Part shown: in pieces, positions 32,757-43,075 of the stretch
How positions within the stretch are numbered: position 1 is the first letter of the stretch
Layout of the letters: each line of letters begins with the position of its first letter
Assembly: GCF_910592395.1 (NCBI RefSeq)
Contig: NC_088314.1
Location: 11,472,001-11,536,000 of the forward strand
Direction of reading: 5' to 3'
DNA from: Lineus longissimus
Taxonomy: Eukaryota > Nemertea > Pilidiophora > Heteronemertea > Lineidae
Length of the DNA: 64,000 nucleotides
The notes under the pieces: model-generated
The model's database searches: none
The model's input: only the letters and a program-made list of their open reading frames with translations
Told to the model about the DNA's origin: nothing
Translations under genes and position numbers: made by a program

Positions 32757-33843
32757 AGCAGACTCAAAAATACCTCTGAAAGATAGATTAAAATTACTCT
32801 TCAAATTGGATGGCCCAACTATTGGAGCATTTGTAGCTGCGATAATAATGTTTTTCACAACCTTAGGTCTTTCTATCAGTAATTCCTTGAGATCAGCAAA
32901 AAAACCTCCTAACCCCCCTCCCGGACCAAAACCAAAACCAGATATCCCAGATCGGGTAAAAAATGAGAAAGACCTATGGCTGTCCAATGAGGAGAGAGAA
33001 AATCGAGTATTTCAGGGAATCCAAAGTAGTAACCTCAGACAGCTTAGATCCGGGGTAGCTTTAGCTGACATCACCGGGGAAACCAGCAATGAGAAGTCTT
33101 TGAAAGATGTTTTTGACAATAAGTACAAAATCCCGATTGACTTTGCTTTGCTCTCAACCCACGCTCCGTTTTACAAATTTCCCATTCAGGAGGATGTTAT
33201 ATTTAGCATGACCTTGGCACCAAAAGAGGATGTAATTTTCACAACCACAACTGCGAATATGAATTATCAATTGAAAAATATATGTATGGAATATAACACT
33301 GTTACAGATGAAAGAGTTGCGGGGCAGTTACAAAATAATTATAATTCTGGATTTTCAGTATTTTACGATTGGATCGATCATTTTAAGATAATAAACATGA
33401 GGACAAACGAAACAATAATTAATGAAAATATAAATTTTCCAAAAAGATCCATCAAAGGAATTTTGTTACTATTTTTAACCTCACACAACGATGGCACGAG
33501 AGACAGTGAAAAAATTCGAAAACCTGGAAATTTCAAATCTGAAAGTTACGATTGAGGGAATGGCTAATAAAATATACCCCGCAGGAATGAGATTGTTAGA
33601 TCAATGGGAAGAAGCGAAAAAATTATTACGATGATGAGAACTATTTTGGGTTGTGGCTTGATCTGAAAACCACGGGGGACAATAATCTTCATGGCAGTGG
33701 AATAGCTGTAAAATACAAAAGATGGAATTCAGTTGGCTATCACAAATGATGGGACTAAAGGCCCGTACAAAATGCACATATTTATCGTTTCAGATGCACA
33801 GTTAAATGTTCAAAATTCTCAAATCATGAGCGTTATGAATTAG
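32757..33843 (+). pseudogene. Capsid-like protein with fused membrane-protein start, frameshifted
   Basis: The first ~60 codons copy the hydrophobic segment at 30997-31600 (FKLDGPTIGAFVAAIIMFFTTL). From about 32945 the sequence becomes another protein: KIPIDFALLSTHAPFYKFPI, FSMTLAP, then KRSIKGILLLFL. After about 33510 it shifts to another frame (EGMANKIYPAGMRLLDQWEEA), then YFGLWLDLKTTGDNNLHGSGI and finally HIFIVSDAQLNVQNSQI, ending at 33843. This gene sits just upstream of the packaging ATPase. It belongs to a family I associate with the major capsid protein of Polinton/adintovirus-like elements in invertebrates. Structure prediction would be needed. At least three lesions. Confidence 0.55.
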
Positions 33844-33863
33844 GCTAATTTTGTGGTTTATAA

Positions 33864-33965
33864 ATGAAGACAATTGACAAGAAAGATATTGTGAACATGC
33901 TTTATAGAAGTTTTGTTTTATCGGGGATTATGGTAGGTTACAGCATTGTGATGAGAAGATTTTAA
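33864..33965 (+). CDS. Small membrane protein, 33 residues
   Basis: MKTIDKKDIVNMLYRSFVLSG then a hydrophobic stretch (IMVGYSIVMRRF). It lies 20 bp after the capsid-like stop and 3 bp before the next ATG, in the same compact gene row. The ORF is complete. Function unknown; one probable membrane segment. Confidence 0.45.
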   Translation: MKTIDKKDIVNMLYRSFVLSGIMVGYSIVMRRF

Positions 33966-33968
33966 AAA

Positions 33969-34100
33969 ATGAAAATTGGAGACCCCAGCCAGGCCGATAT
34001 CAATGAGTTTCTCAAACTTGGTCTGGTGGTTACTCTTGGTAATTTATCTGTGGAATATCTATACGATAATGGTCTCATACCGCGGAACCCAATGAAATAA
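33969..34100 (+). CDS. Small virus-like ORF, 43 residues
   Basis: MKIGDPSQADINEFLKLGLV ... YLYDNGLIPRNPMK. Complete, and starts 3 bp after the previous stop and ends 13 bp before the ATPase ATG. The tight spacing argues that it is a real gene. Not recognised. Confidence 0.45.
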   Translation: MKIGDPSQADINEFLKLGLVVTLGNLSVEYLYDNGLIPRNPMK

Positions 34101-34113
34101 ATCTCTTTGATAA

Positions 34114-34724
34114 ATGACATTATCTACTGCTAGCTCATCATTGTTTATTTACGAACCTTTCAATGCCATTATTTCCGGCTGCACAAATTGTGGAAAAACT
34201 CACTTCTTCTTAGATTTGTTGGAGACTTACTACAAAGGAAATTTTGAAAACATCACTCTGTTTTGTCCAACCTTTGCACACAATGAAACATATAATCGAG
34301 ATTGGATTTTAAAAGATAAAAATCTCATTATTATTGATCCCAATATTGTTAAGAATAATCTGAATAAATCATTACTTGCTGCCATGGAAGTTTACAAAGG
34401 TTCAAACACACTTTTCATTATTGATGATTGCGCCAATTTGCATGACAGTAAAAGAAAATCAAGCGAACTTTGTAACTTGGTATTTTCAGGAAGCCTTTAT
34501 GGAATCACTACTTGGGTTTTGGTTCAAAATATAACTCTATTGTAAAGGATATTAGGGAAAACATTTGTATGTTGATACTGTTTTTTAACAAAGATGAAGA
34601 TTCAATGAAGGTGGCATTACAGGAAAACGACATAATTGCCAAATGTCAAAGGGATGAAATTTTAGATCTCTTAAGAAAAAATAGGTCATCAAAAGTGATT
34701 TTACGTTTGGAATTTCCAAGATAA
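34114..34724 (+). pseudogene. A32/FtsK-type packaging ATPase, one frameshift
   Basis: Walker A: GCTNCGKT at about residues 22-29 in PFNAIISGCTNCGKTHFFLD. ENITLFCPTF follows, and a Walker B-like hydrophobic run, NTLFIIDDC. The first frame ends at 34545; a single base change in frame near 34520-34530 leads into the remainder (YNSIVKDIRENICMLILFF...ENDIIAKCQRDEILDLLRKN...LEFPR), ending at 34724. Proteins of this fold drive DNA packaging into capsids of Polintons, adintoviruses, adenovirus-like and giant viruses. About 200 residues is short but usual for this group. The most secure identification in the virus-like arm. Confidence 0.78.
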
Positions 34725-35149
34725 TTTTTAGTTCTTAAATGAGCAGAGAAATCGATTCCAGTGAAGATTTGATAGATGCCACAGTGTCCTCAATACCAGC
34801 GGGAACTCCAACTAGCAGTCAGACCAGCAGACAAACTAACTATCAACTAAAGACGAATAAAAATCAGACTAGATGAAGATTCAATGAAGGTGGCATTACA
34901 GGAAAACGACATAATTCCCAAATGTCAAAGGGATGAAATTTTAGATCTCTTAAGAAAAAATAGGTCATCAAAACTGATTTTATGTTTGGAATTTCCAAGA
35001 TAATTTTTAGTTCTTAAATGAGCAGAGAAATCGATTCCAGAGAAGATTTGATAGATGCCACAGTGTCCTCAATACCAGCGGGAACTCCAACTAGCAGTCA
35101 GACTAGCAGACAAACTAACTATCAACTGAAGATGAATAAAAATCAGACT
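34592..35149 (+). repeat. 279-bp tandem duplication across ATPase 3' end
   Basis: 34592-34870 is repeated at 34871-35149 with about six differences. The unit covers the last ~130 bp of the ATPase and the first ~130 bp of the next gene. The junctions share AGATGAAG. The first copy of the downstream gene (MSREIDSSEDLIDATV, start 34739) therefore runs into ATPase sequence and stops. The second (35018) is complete. Confidence 0.92.
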
Positions 35150-35272
35150 AGGCAACAAACTAGTGTAACCCCCAGTCAAAACCCAGTCACCCCTAGTCAA
35201 ATCTTGTCCGAACAAGGTACATGCACAAAGGGGGATCTAGAGGTTTTAGTTGCCACTAGAAAGACAAAATAA
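35018..35272 (+). CDS. Ser/Thr/Gln-rich virus-like protein, 84 residues
   Basis: MSREIDSREDLIDATVSSIP, then a low-complexity Thr/Ser/Gln/Pro region (TPSQNPVTPSQ), ending KGDLEVLVATRKTK. Complete ORF. A truncated duplicate of its start is at 34739. No recognised domain; probably intrinsically disordered. Confidence 0.4.
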   Translation: MSREIDSREDLIDATVSSIPAGTPTSSQTSRQTNYQLKMNKNQTRQQTSVTPSQNPVTPSQILSEQGTCTKGDLEVLVATRKTK

Positions 35273-35326
35273 TTCACTGGGAAACAATTCACTTTTAAAG
35301 ACCTTGACTATATGTCAGAAAAATAA

Positions 35327-35563
35327 ATTTTAAAGTATCACAGGATTTATCAAAGCAGCTTATCCTCCAGAGTTATTGACACATTTAGCAAAACGGCCAT
35401 CAAAGCTTATTCCTCCTCAGCTGGGTGGATTTTACTGAATTGTGATAGAGATAATCTGTACGAGGATCTTAGAAATGATTACATCGTGATGACTGAGCTG
35501 GATAGGTGGACTGGTTTTCTCAGTTTAAAATTGGGGGGGTCTTATGGCCGTGGCCACAACTAG
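35327..35563 (+). pseudogene. Unrecognised open frame in virus-like arm
   Basis: About 78 codons with no ATG at the front: YHRIYQSSLSSRVIDTFSK..., then ILLNCDRDNLYEDLRNDYIVMTELDRWTGFLSLKLGG. The composition looks like a real protein, but the front is missing after a TAA at 35324. It may be a remnant of the gene between the Ser/Thr-rich protein and the tail-anchored protein. Confidence 0.3.
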
Positions 35564-36083
35564 TTTACTCACTCTCAGCAATTGTAACGTAGGAAGTAAC
35601 GAGAAGAACACACAGCGAGAGCCAATAGATACAGCAAATTTTCGGGAAATAAATGCAGAGTGGACAACTGTGAACGAAGTTCCGGCGAACAACTCCAAAG
35701 GGAAAGATGTAACAGCCTCTGAATCTAATCTACCATCTACTTCAGTTCCTAAAAAAACGAAGATCACCTAAGCAAATTGCTTGGTCTCGTGAATTAGGAA
35801 AGCATTCCAGTGAGCTAAAGAAAAAAAAGATGGATCGTATTCTGGAAAAATTATCAAAGAATTACCACCAGCTCCAACTTCTGAAGGTATTACCAAGAGA
35901 GATGTAGTAGACTATGAACAGCATAAGTCTGAGTCTTCCAATAGTAAATTTAATTATTGGTGGTTGGTTATACCTGTTACATTAACTGCTGGAATATTTT
36001 TATGTAGGTTTTCTCCAATTAAAATGCAGACAGTAGTTTCGAAGGAATCAGTGGTTTCAGTGGAGTGCCCGAGGGAAAATTAA
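35544..36083 (+). pseudogene. Basic, tail-anchored virus-like protein, frameshifted
   Basis: ATG at 35544 (MAVATTSLLTLSNCNVGS); polar N-terminal part to 35771. A basic stretch follows in a second frame (KKRRSPKQIAWSRELGK, a possible nuclear-localisation signal). A third frame has KIIKELPPAPTSEG and a C-terminal membrane segment (YWWLVIPVTLTAGIFLC), ending at 36083. Two frameshifts separate the parts. This is the last gene of the arm. Confidence 0.4.
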
Positions 36084-36781
36084 CCCCTGAATAAAGCCCC
36101 ATCTATACTCCTCATGGAATAAAATAACACCAATGTTGATGAAAGGAGGTTATAGATCTTGTAATTCCCTTTCAAACGATACCTCACTTGATAATGTCGG
36201 GCAAAAAATAACCAGTTATTTTATATGAATTGCATTCGTTAAATTAATCAATCGTGTTCAGTAAATTCCTCTACCATACCTTTCAGAGATCACGTGTACA
36301 AGAATTAAAGGGTTGGTAGAGGAATTACTCATGATGGGCGCTCCAGACTTCACTTCCGGTACATACAACCTTTTCCCTAGTTACATTACTTCGATTGGTT
36401 GTTAGGCTGTTAATGAACCGATCAATTATTCCTACTTCCGGTTCAACGTGAGAATTGTTTTCAGAAAATTTCTTGCGCAGGACCGACGCGCCAAAAATAT
36501 TTTTCGATTCATCTGCGCACTAAGTGATTCATTAAATGGAGTGCCAACTCTCTTTAGAGCTCAGCTCGTTCCACATGAAGCAGAAAGCAATTATGGGTGG
36601 GTGTTTAATTGATTAGTCAGAGTGGCTGCAGTGATGATTAATGGGGATAGGTAACGTGTAGTGAGAGCTGCGGTATTGGTTTTTAATGTGGGATCTAATA
36701 TGTATTAGTTGTTTAATAGAGTGGCGTGATCGGAACAGGACTTTTAATGAAATATATGATGCAAGGGAGGGGTGTGTTTTT
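36084..36781. other. Right flank of virus-like arm; 13-bp inverted repeat
   Basis: No gene. AATTCCTCTACCA (36264-36276) and TGGTAGAGGAATT (36314-36326) are a perfect inverted pair with a 37-bp loop, a possible hairpin terminator or terminal structure. I cannot locate a terminal repeat matching the left side of the element. The G/T-rich sequence from about 36590 continues on the other side of the next insertion at 39131. Confidence 0.45.
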
Positions 36782-37956
36782 GGCTCACCGTTGGGGAGTC
36801 TATACAACACCGCAGTGTCCGTCGTCGTCGTCCGTCGTATCCTATTTCTAAAACAGTGGCACGTTTCTTAACCGCTAGGGCTATGGACTCAAAACTTTGT
36901 TTGCATGACCCCCTAAGTCAGATGACCTTTGACACTGAATTTCGGTCCGGTCTGATTCTTGACTTGGCCACTAGGGGGCCAAAACTGAAAACATAAATAG
37001 TGTGATATCTCACTTATTACAGATTAGTTTTTGGTAAAAATGTTATGGTATATACTCTTAGCAAGGATACATCACATTTGATACGGGTTTTTGATTTGAC
37101 GTACTTGTCAAGGTCACAGAGGTCAAATGGCGTAAATTGGCCATTTGAGCGTAACTGTGGCACGTTTCTTAACCAATAAAGCTATGAACTTGAAATTTGG
37201 TACACATGACTCCATACATCATATAACCTCTGACACCGAAATTTCGGTCTGATCTGATTCTCGACTTGGCCACCAGGGGGCCAAAACTAAAAAGAGTAAA
37301 AAGTGCAATATCTCGCTTAATAGTGACGTGTTTTCAATTTTTAGTTTTATGGTAAGTACTCAGAGCAAGGATACATTACATATCCTACGATTTTTGATTT
37401 GACCTTATTTTCAATGTCACAGAGGTCAAATGGTGTGAATTGGCCGTTTGTGTGTAACTATGGCACGTTTCTAAACCACTTAAGCTATGAACTTTGAACT
37501 TGGTACACATGACCCCCTAGGTCAGATGACCTATGACACTGGTTTTCAGTCCGGTTTGATACTTAACTTGGCCACCAGGGGGCCATAACCAAAAATTTGA
37601 ATAGTGCCATATCTCGCTTATTACTGATTAGATTTTGGTAAATATTTTATGGTAGATACTCTTAGCAAGGATACATCACGTATGGTACGGGTTTTTGATT
37701 TGATGTACTTGTCAAGGTCACAGAGGTCAAATGGCGTAAATTGGCCATTGGAGCATAACTGTGGTACGTTTGTTAACCCCTAAGGCTATGAATTTGAGAC
37801 TTTGTACAAAGGACCCCCTAGGTCAGCTGGCCTCTGACCCTGAATTTCGGTCTGATTCTCAACTTGGCCACCAGGGGGCGAAAAGTGAAAACCTAGAAAG
37901 TGTGATATCTCGCTTATTGGCTCACCGTAAGGGGAGTCTATATGATAGCGCTGTGT

Positions 37957-37987
<31 letters not shown>

Positions 37988-39130
37988 ATCCTAACAGTGG
38001 CACGTTTCTTAACTGCTAGGGCTATGAACTTGAAACTTTGTACACAGAATGCCCTAGGTCAGCTGACCTCTGACACTGATTTTCGGTCCGATCTGATTCT
38101 CTGTTTGGCCACCAGGGGGCCAAATGTCGATATCTAAAAAGTGTGATATCTCGCTTATTAGTGACTTGTTTTCGATAAAACTTTTGTTGTAGGTACTCAT
38201 AGCAAATATACATTTTATATTATACGGGTTTTTAATTTGACCTTGTTTTCAAGGTCACAGAGGTCAAATGGCGTAAATTGGTCATTTGATTGTAACTATG
38301 GCACATTTCTTAACCACTAAAGCTTTGAAATTGAAATTTGATACACATGACTCCCTACGTCATGTAACACCGAATTTCGATCTGATCTGGTACTCAACTC
38401 GGCCAGCAGGAGGCCAAAACTAAGATAGGTAAAAAGTGCAATATCTCGTTTATTAGAGACTTGTTTTTGATGATATTCTTATGGTACTTTATACTCCAAG
38501 CAACGATACATCACATGTCATATCGACTTTGGTTTGACCTATATACTATACATGTACAATGTTTCTTAATCTGGATGAATTCCAAAGCACCAAATCTCTA
38601 TACGGTGAGCACAATGGCCCCTGGCCGTTTCATTAGTGATTCGTTTTCAATAACATTTTCATGGTAGGTTCTCCTAGCAAGGATACATCACATCTCATAT
38701 AAGTTTTTGATTTGACCTGCTTTTCAAGGTCACAGAGGTCAATTGGCGTAAATTGGTCGTTTGAGTGGAACTATTGTACGTTTCTTAACCACTAAAGCTA
38801 TGAACTTGAAATTTGGTACACATGACTCCCTACGTCAATGACTTCCTACATCATGTAGCCTCTGACACTGAATTTTGATCTGATCTGGTACTCAAATTGG
38901 CCACTAGGAGGCCAAAACTAAAATAGGTGAAAAGTGCAATATCTCGTTTATTAGTGACTTGTTTTTGATGATATTTTTATGGTAGGTACTCCGAGCAACG
39001 ATACATCACATGTCATACCGACTTTGGTTTGACCTATATACTATACAATGTAGCATGTTTCTTAACCAGGATGAATTCCTAGCCACCAAATATCTATACG
39101 GTGAGCACAATGGCCCTTGGCCGTTTCATT
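36782..39130 (+). mobile_element. Helentron-like element, family A, with a second one nested
   Basis: 5' GGCTCACCGTTGGGGAGTC, GTCGTCGTC leader, ~300-bp units, 3' TATACGGTGAGCACAATGGC...GTTTCATT at 39130. The flanks are ...GTGTGTTTTT | TGATTTTTCG..., consistent with T|T insertion. Interrupted by 37919-38634. CTCF-core-like 12-mers are at 37270, 37571 and 37866. Confidence 0.82.
37919..38634 (+). mobile_element. Nested Helentron-like element, family A
   Basis: Complete, from GGCTCACCGTAAGGGG to TACGGTGAGCACAATGG...GTTTCATT. The left flank ...ATCTCGCTTATT and right flank AGTGATTCGTTTTC... join into the normal unit sequence (compare 11341-11360, CGCTTATTAGTAATTCG). It is therefore a second empty-site case of insertion within a TT without duplication. 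Confidence 0.85.
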
Positions 39131-40930
39131 TGATTTTTCGATTTATTTTGATGTGTGTGTTACCTGGAAATGTTAGAAATGTTGGATATCGTTTGTAGTG
39201 ACTCTGGGGACTAACGTTTTTGCGAGAGTAGTTGATTTTAACCCTTTATTAGTGAGGTTTTTTAGAAAATTCGTGTTAAGGAACTTTAGTGTTACTTTTT
39301 GGGGGTGTAGAGTATATGTATTTAGTGGTGAGGTGCTTAAGATAACAGTTTTAGGGTTGGAAATGGGGTGCGGTGGGTTTGGAAATCATTAAAATTTGAA
39401 ATTTTGCATTTGGAGCAGCCGATTTTTGCGTTTTTCACTCGCTAGGAGGGGGTTATTTTAAGCTGGATCACCGCTTAATACATATACACCCGGGCTATGA
39501 CATATAATTGCGCAGTTGTATTCTGCCCATGGAATTGGCCAAGGAACCAGGCTATATTTCAGCATACCCACTGTGACCAGTCTAAAGATGGAAGATTGAT
39601 TTTGCAACAGTTTTCCTTTCAGTTGGTAGTCATAAGGTCTTTAAGGACTACTTTCAGAAATTAGTTCTTGAACATTTGGCCACAATTCTGTGAAAACGAT
39701 ATTAGAAGTGCACGTTCTGTTCGCGAATTATTTTGAAGTGGAGAATTCCCACAGTATGTGCAGTGAATCGGCATGATTCTGTTTGCATTTTAGTTTTTAG
39801 TACTACGATTCTTACATGAGTAAAAAGTAGACATTCCAAGCAACACAATAATGTTACCCCCATAAAAATTGATTCAAAATTGACAGAACTACAGCATTCT
39901 GTTCAGCAATTGGCAGCGCTGATAAAATACATTGCATGCTAATGCATGCTAAATGGCACACTTTAAAAAGCGCTCATTGGACAACGTAGGGAATCACCAG
40001 AAATGACGTCATTGCTGGTCTAAATCTATATAATAAATATACTGGAAGGGGGACGAATAAAGTCACACTTAGAGGCGTTGGATTGCCTTGCATGAATGGT
40101 GGCTTACCCTGATGCAACGTCTTGGTTTTGTTCAAAAATTTACTTCAGCGGAGCAGTAATGAGGAATTTTTAATCGGACACTGTCAATTCTCCTTACCAC
40201 TCACAGAAGCCAATCCATTGCTGTAAAGTTATACAGGAGCTTAATCAATTACCTGCACTCCCTGTGGGGTGAATAACATTACCTTTTGAGCAGCTGGCTG
40301 TAGGGGGATGAATGGAACAGCCGGTATACCTGCTGACCTGCTGAACCAAGGTTAATGTTATTTTCAATCAACGATTGCAGGTCATCTGATTTTCGAGATT
40401 TCGCGGGAAATGAAATTGTAAACAAACGCATGTGTGCAGTTCAAATGTAAACAAAAATGTATTTTTGGTACTTTTGGTTGCTTGACTTGGGTTTTCCCGC
40501 AGTTAGGAGCTGGGGTCAAATTGGTGGTCTTTTGTTTATTGGTGCTGTTTTAGTCGGAGCTAGCCCTTGATTATGAAGGGATTTTCAAATTTAGGTGACC
40601 ATGGTCTCTTTATGTGCTCACCACAGCTTTCAATACTTGATGTATCTGAAGAGGTGCGCTGAACCTGACATGGCCTTATCAAGGAGCTGCTCACGATGCT
40701 GAACTTCTAGCTTGCCTGTCGACTAAGTGCCTTGCCCGAGACATTGCTACATGTAGGAGGAGCAGGCATTTTAAAGTTATAGTAGTGATAATACAGTTGG
40801 TTCGAGCCGTTTGGAAGCCGACATGTGAAGGCCTATCTGGGTTCTCCTTCTTCTTCTCCGTAAAAAAGGGGCATATTGCTGACTAAGGAACGAGGCATAT
40901 CAACATTGCCTCATCATCTCTATCGGACCA
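39131..40930. other. Gene-free stretch with repeat fragments
   Basis: 39131-39480 is G/T-rich and unrecognised; a 64-codon frame at 39198 has no domain. About 39490-39800 is a diverged copy of the 5640-6000 segment. 39806-39860 repeats the CTTACATGAGTAAAAAGTAGAC fragment. 39870-40930 shows nothing I recognise. Confidence 0.5.
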
Positions 40931-41655
40931 ATTGATATGCTTTTTATGCACGCATACAGCACGCCTTGATTAAAACGTCTCTTCGATATTGCTCCTTTAT
41001 TGCATTAGATTTTCATCGCAATTCAATCTATTCAAGATATAGCTCATTTGAACTTGTCTGCGCCACGGGTATAATGCTAGTAAAAAATAGATCGGTTCCC
41101 GATCGTCTTACTAGGGATACGCAGTAGAGCACAATGTCATGAAAAACGACCCTTTGTAAATTCCAATCACCTGCAGGACAGGTCAATTTCTCTCAATCAA
41201 GTTAATTTTGTTGACTCCTGTAATCTCTACCTTATTAAAAAAAAGACAGTGGTGTTAGTCCCAAACTGGTCATTTCTATTTATTTTGACCTCTGTTAAAT
41301 CAGGATACCTCTCAATTACAGACAGCCTTGTTCTGTACAACCCAGCCTGGACATACTACAGTTGTCCATGGAGAAGTCACATCCTCTCTGACACTTCTTG
41401 TCTGTAAAGCTACCGATACAACATGCTGAACTAGGGATATCTTCTGTTGCCTCTTGTAATATTTATACCATGGATGATTAGTTCAGTCATATTTCATCCA
41501 GCTGGCAGCTCTGCATTGGAAATTTTAGTGATATAATGTGTTCCCTTGACCTTCAAACAGTAGTATAAAGCCGATATTTACTACTTTACACCCTCAGTCC
41601 TATGTTATTATTATTAGGTCATCCAGCTGAGCGCCAGGCCAATGGGCCTCTTGTT
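40931..41655 (+). repeat. Interspersed repeat, copy 3
   Basis: Third copy of the 1-770 repeat, from ATTGATATGC to AGGCCAATGGGCCTCTTGTTT. The 3' hairpin has compensating changes in its loop (CAATG instead of CTTG) but keeps the stem. Confidence 0.85.
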
Positions 41656-41783
41656 TACAAATGCTCTTGAATTTTCATCAAACCTACCTAAAATTGATCG
41701 TTAATGCCAAAACGAGTCCGAAAGACACATTTTCCGCAATAGATCACCGACCTCGTCCGTTGCAGAGTGATGCACCGATCCGC

Positions 41784-41890
41784 ACCGGATTGGTGGAATC
41801 CAACTACATGCCATTGGACAGGACTGTTTCCAATCCGGTGCGGATCGGTGGAATCCAACTACATGCCATTGGACAGGACTGTTTCAAACC
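41784..41890 (+). repeat. 55-bp tandem duplication
   Basis: GGTGGAATCCAACTACATGCC...GGACAGGACTGTTTC occurs at 41793 and again at 41848 with only a few differences. It lies just upstream of the LINE remnant. Confidence 0.8.
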
Positions 41891-42545
41891 AGTTACTCCA
41901 AACTGAAAACCAAAGTCATAGGTTTTGGCAATACAATGGCTGACATTCACCTCGATGGAGAACAAATTGACTCTGTAGATCACTTTGAATGCTTAGGATC
42001 AGAGACACATTCAGGAGGACATGGACATAGAGTTCAGCTTGTGGATTGGTAAAGTCTTTTCCCCTTTTGGCAGCTGCCAAGGCTGTGGAAGTCATGTGTA
42101 CGTCTTCAATGCAAACTACGCATTTACAGTGCTGTGATTTAAGTTGTTTTATGAGGCCAAAACCTGGGTAAAAACTTTAGACAGGGACCTTTGATTGCGG
42201 CTGCCTTCGCCGCATTCTCAAGGTTGGATGGTTCCATCATGTTTGGACCGTACTGACACTGAGAAGAACAAACCTACCGGCACATTCCCTCTTCTTAAAA
42301 GTGAGATGTCTCCCCTGGTACGGATATGTTGCCTGTACAGAAGAAGACAAAACAAGACAAGACTCCACAAGAAGGTGCTGAAGTGGTGCCTGGAACAAGT
42401 TGGTGGTGAGAGAAGAAGTGGTAGGACACGTGTCAAATGGCTTGTAGCAGTGAAGTGAGATGGTGCAGCAGATGCTCTTAGTGAAAATTTGATAGAAGCC
42501 GCCAGTGATAGAAGACACTGGCAAAAATCACTCGCACAATTTTGA
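41891..42545 (+). pseudogene. LINE reverse-transcriptase C-terminal remnant (RTE/CR1-like)
   Basis: Broken frames give HLDGEQIDSVDHFECLGSET, then LRIYSAV, CLRRILKVGW, and GGERRSGRTRVKWLV... DRRHWQKSLA. This is the order of the post-catalytic part of many non-LTR reverse transcriptases. Several stops and frameshifts; the catalytic core is missing. The exact clade is uncertain. Confidence 0.65.
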
Positions 42546-42765
42546 TAGCTGCAACCATCATGTTGCACCTAAGTAAGTAATTAAGTATTCTTTACATCAG
42601 TTGTCTGAATGATAACATCATACGGTGTATCTTTCATTATTTTTTTAAGGAAAAAGGTCACCCCTTCGAGTTTTACCAGCATTGGGGAAAAGCATAGCCA
42701 GCAACGAAAGGGTGCAGTAAATTTGGTGAAAAGAATAAGAAATTGCTTGATCTATCTTATTTCAG

Positions 42766-42994
42766 ATGGCATATTATAAGCAGTTTGGCAATTTCGTTGG
42801 CTCCTATGAATCTTGCAGTACATCTGCCTTCAAGCATGGACGGACAGAAACGATCCGACCCTGCACCATGGAGACATCTGATGCCTGCAAGATGTTCCAC
42901 AAGACACAAAATCGTCCAAGCGTATCAGAAATGAGGGAAGCAATAGAGAACTGTTCCAAGAAACACAGTGATCTAACAAAGGAAGCTGCAATGG
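42766..42994 (+). CDS. CPT2: Carnitine O-palmitoyltransferase 2, internal exon
   Basis: MAYYKQFGNFVGSYESCSTS then FKHGRTETIRP, the conserved carnitine/CoA-site region of carnitine acyltransferases, and NCSKKHSDLTKEAAMG. The acceptor is TTATTTCAG before 42766 (phase 0 from the exon ending 3358). The donor is ATGG|GTGAAT at 42995, leaving one base completed by the exon at 55833. The Thr-Glu-Thr of GRTETIRP is a family signature. Confidence 0.93.
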
Positions 42995-43075
42995 GTGAAT
43001 ATATATTTTGGCGTTTGCCCACTAGGGGATTCTATACAATACCCGATGTCTGTCGTTGTCATCTGTAACCATTTT

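Noticed and set aside
29353-36083. Calling the arm a canonical Polinton/Maverick
   Set aside because: No protein-primed DNA polymerase B, retroviral-type integrase or adenovirus-type protease was seen, and no long terminal inverted repeats; I use 'virus-like element' instead.
39198-39392. 64-residue frame MTLGTNVFARVVDF as a gene
   Set aside because: No recognisable domain, low-complexity G/T-rich sequence, no partner exon.
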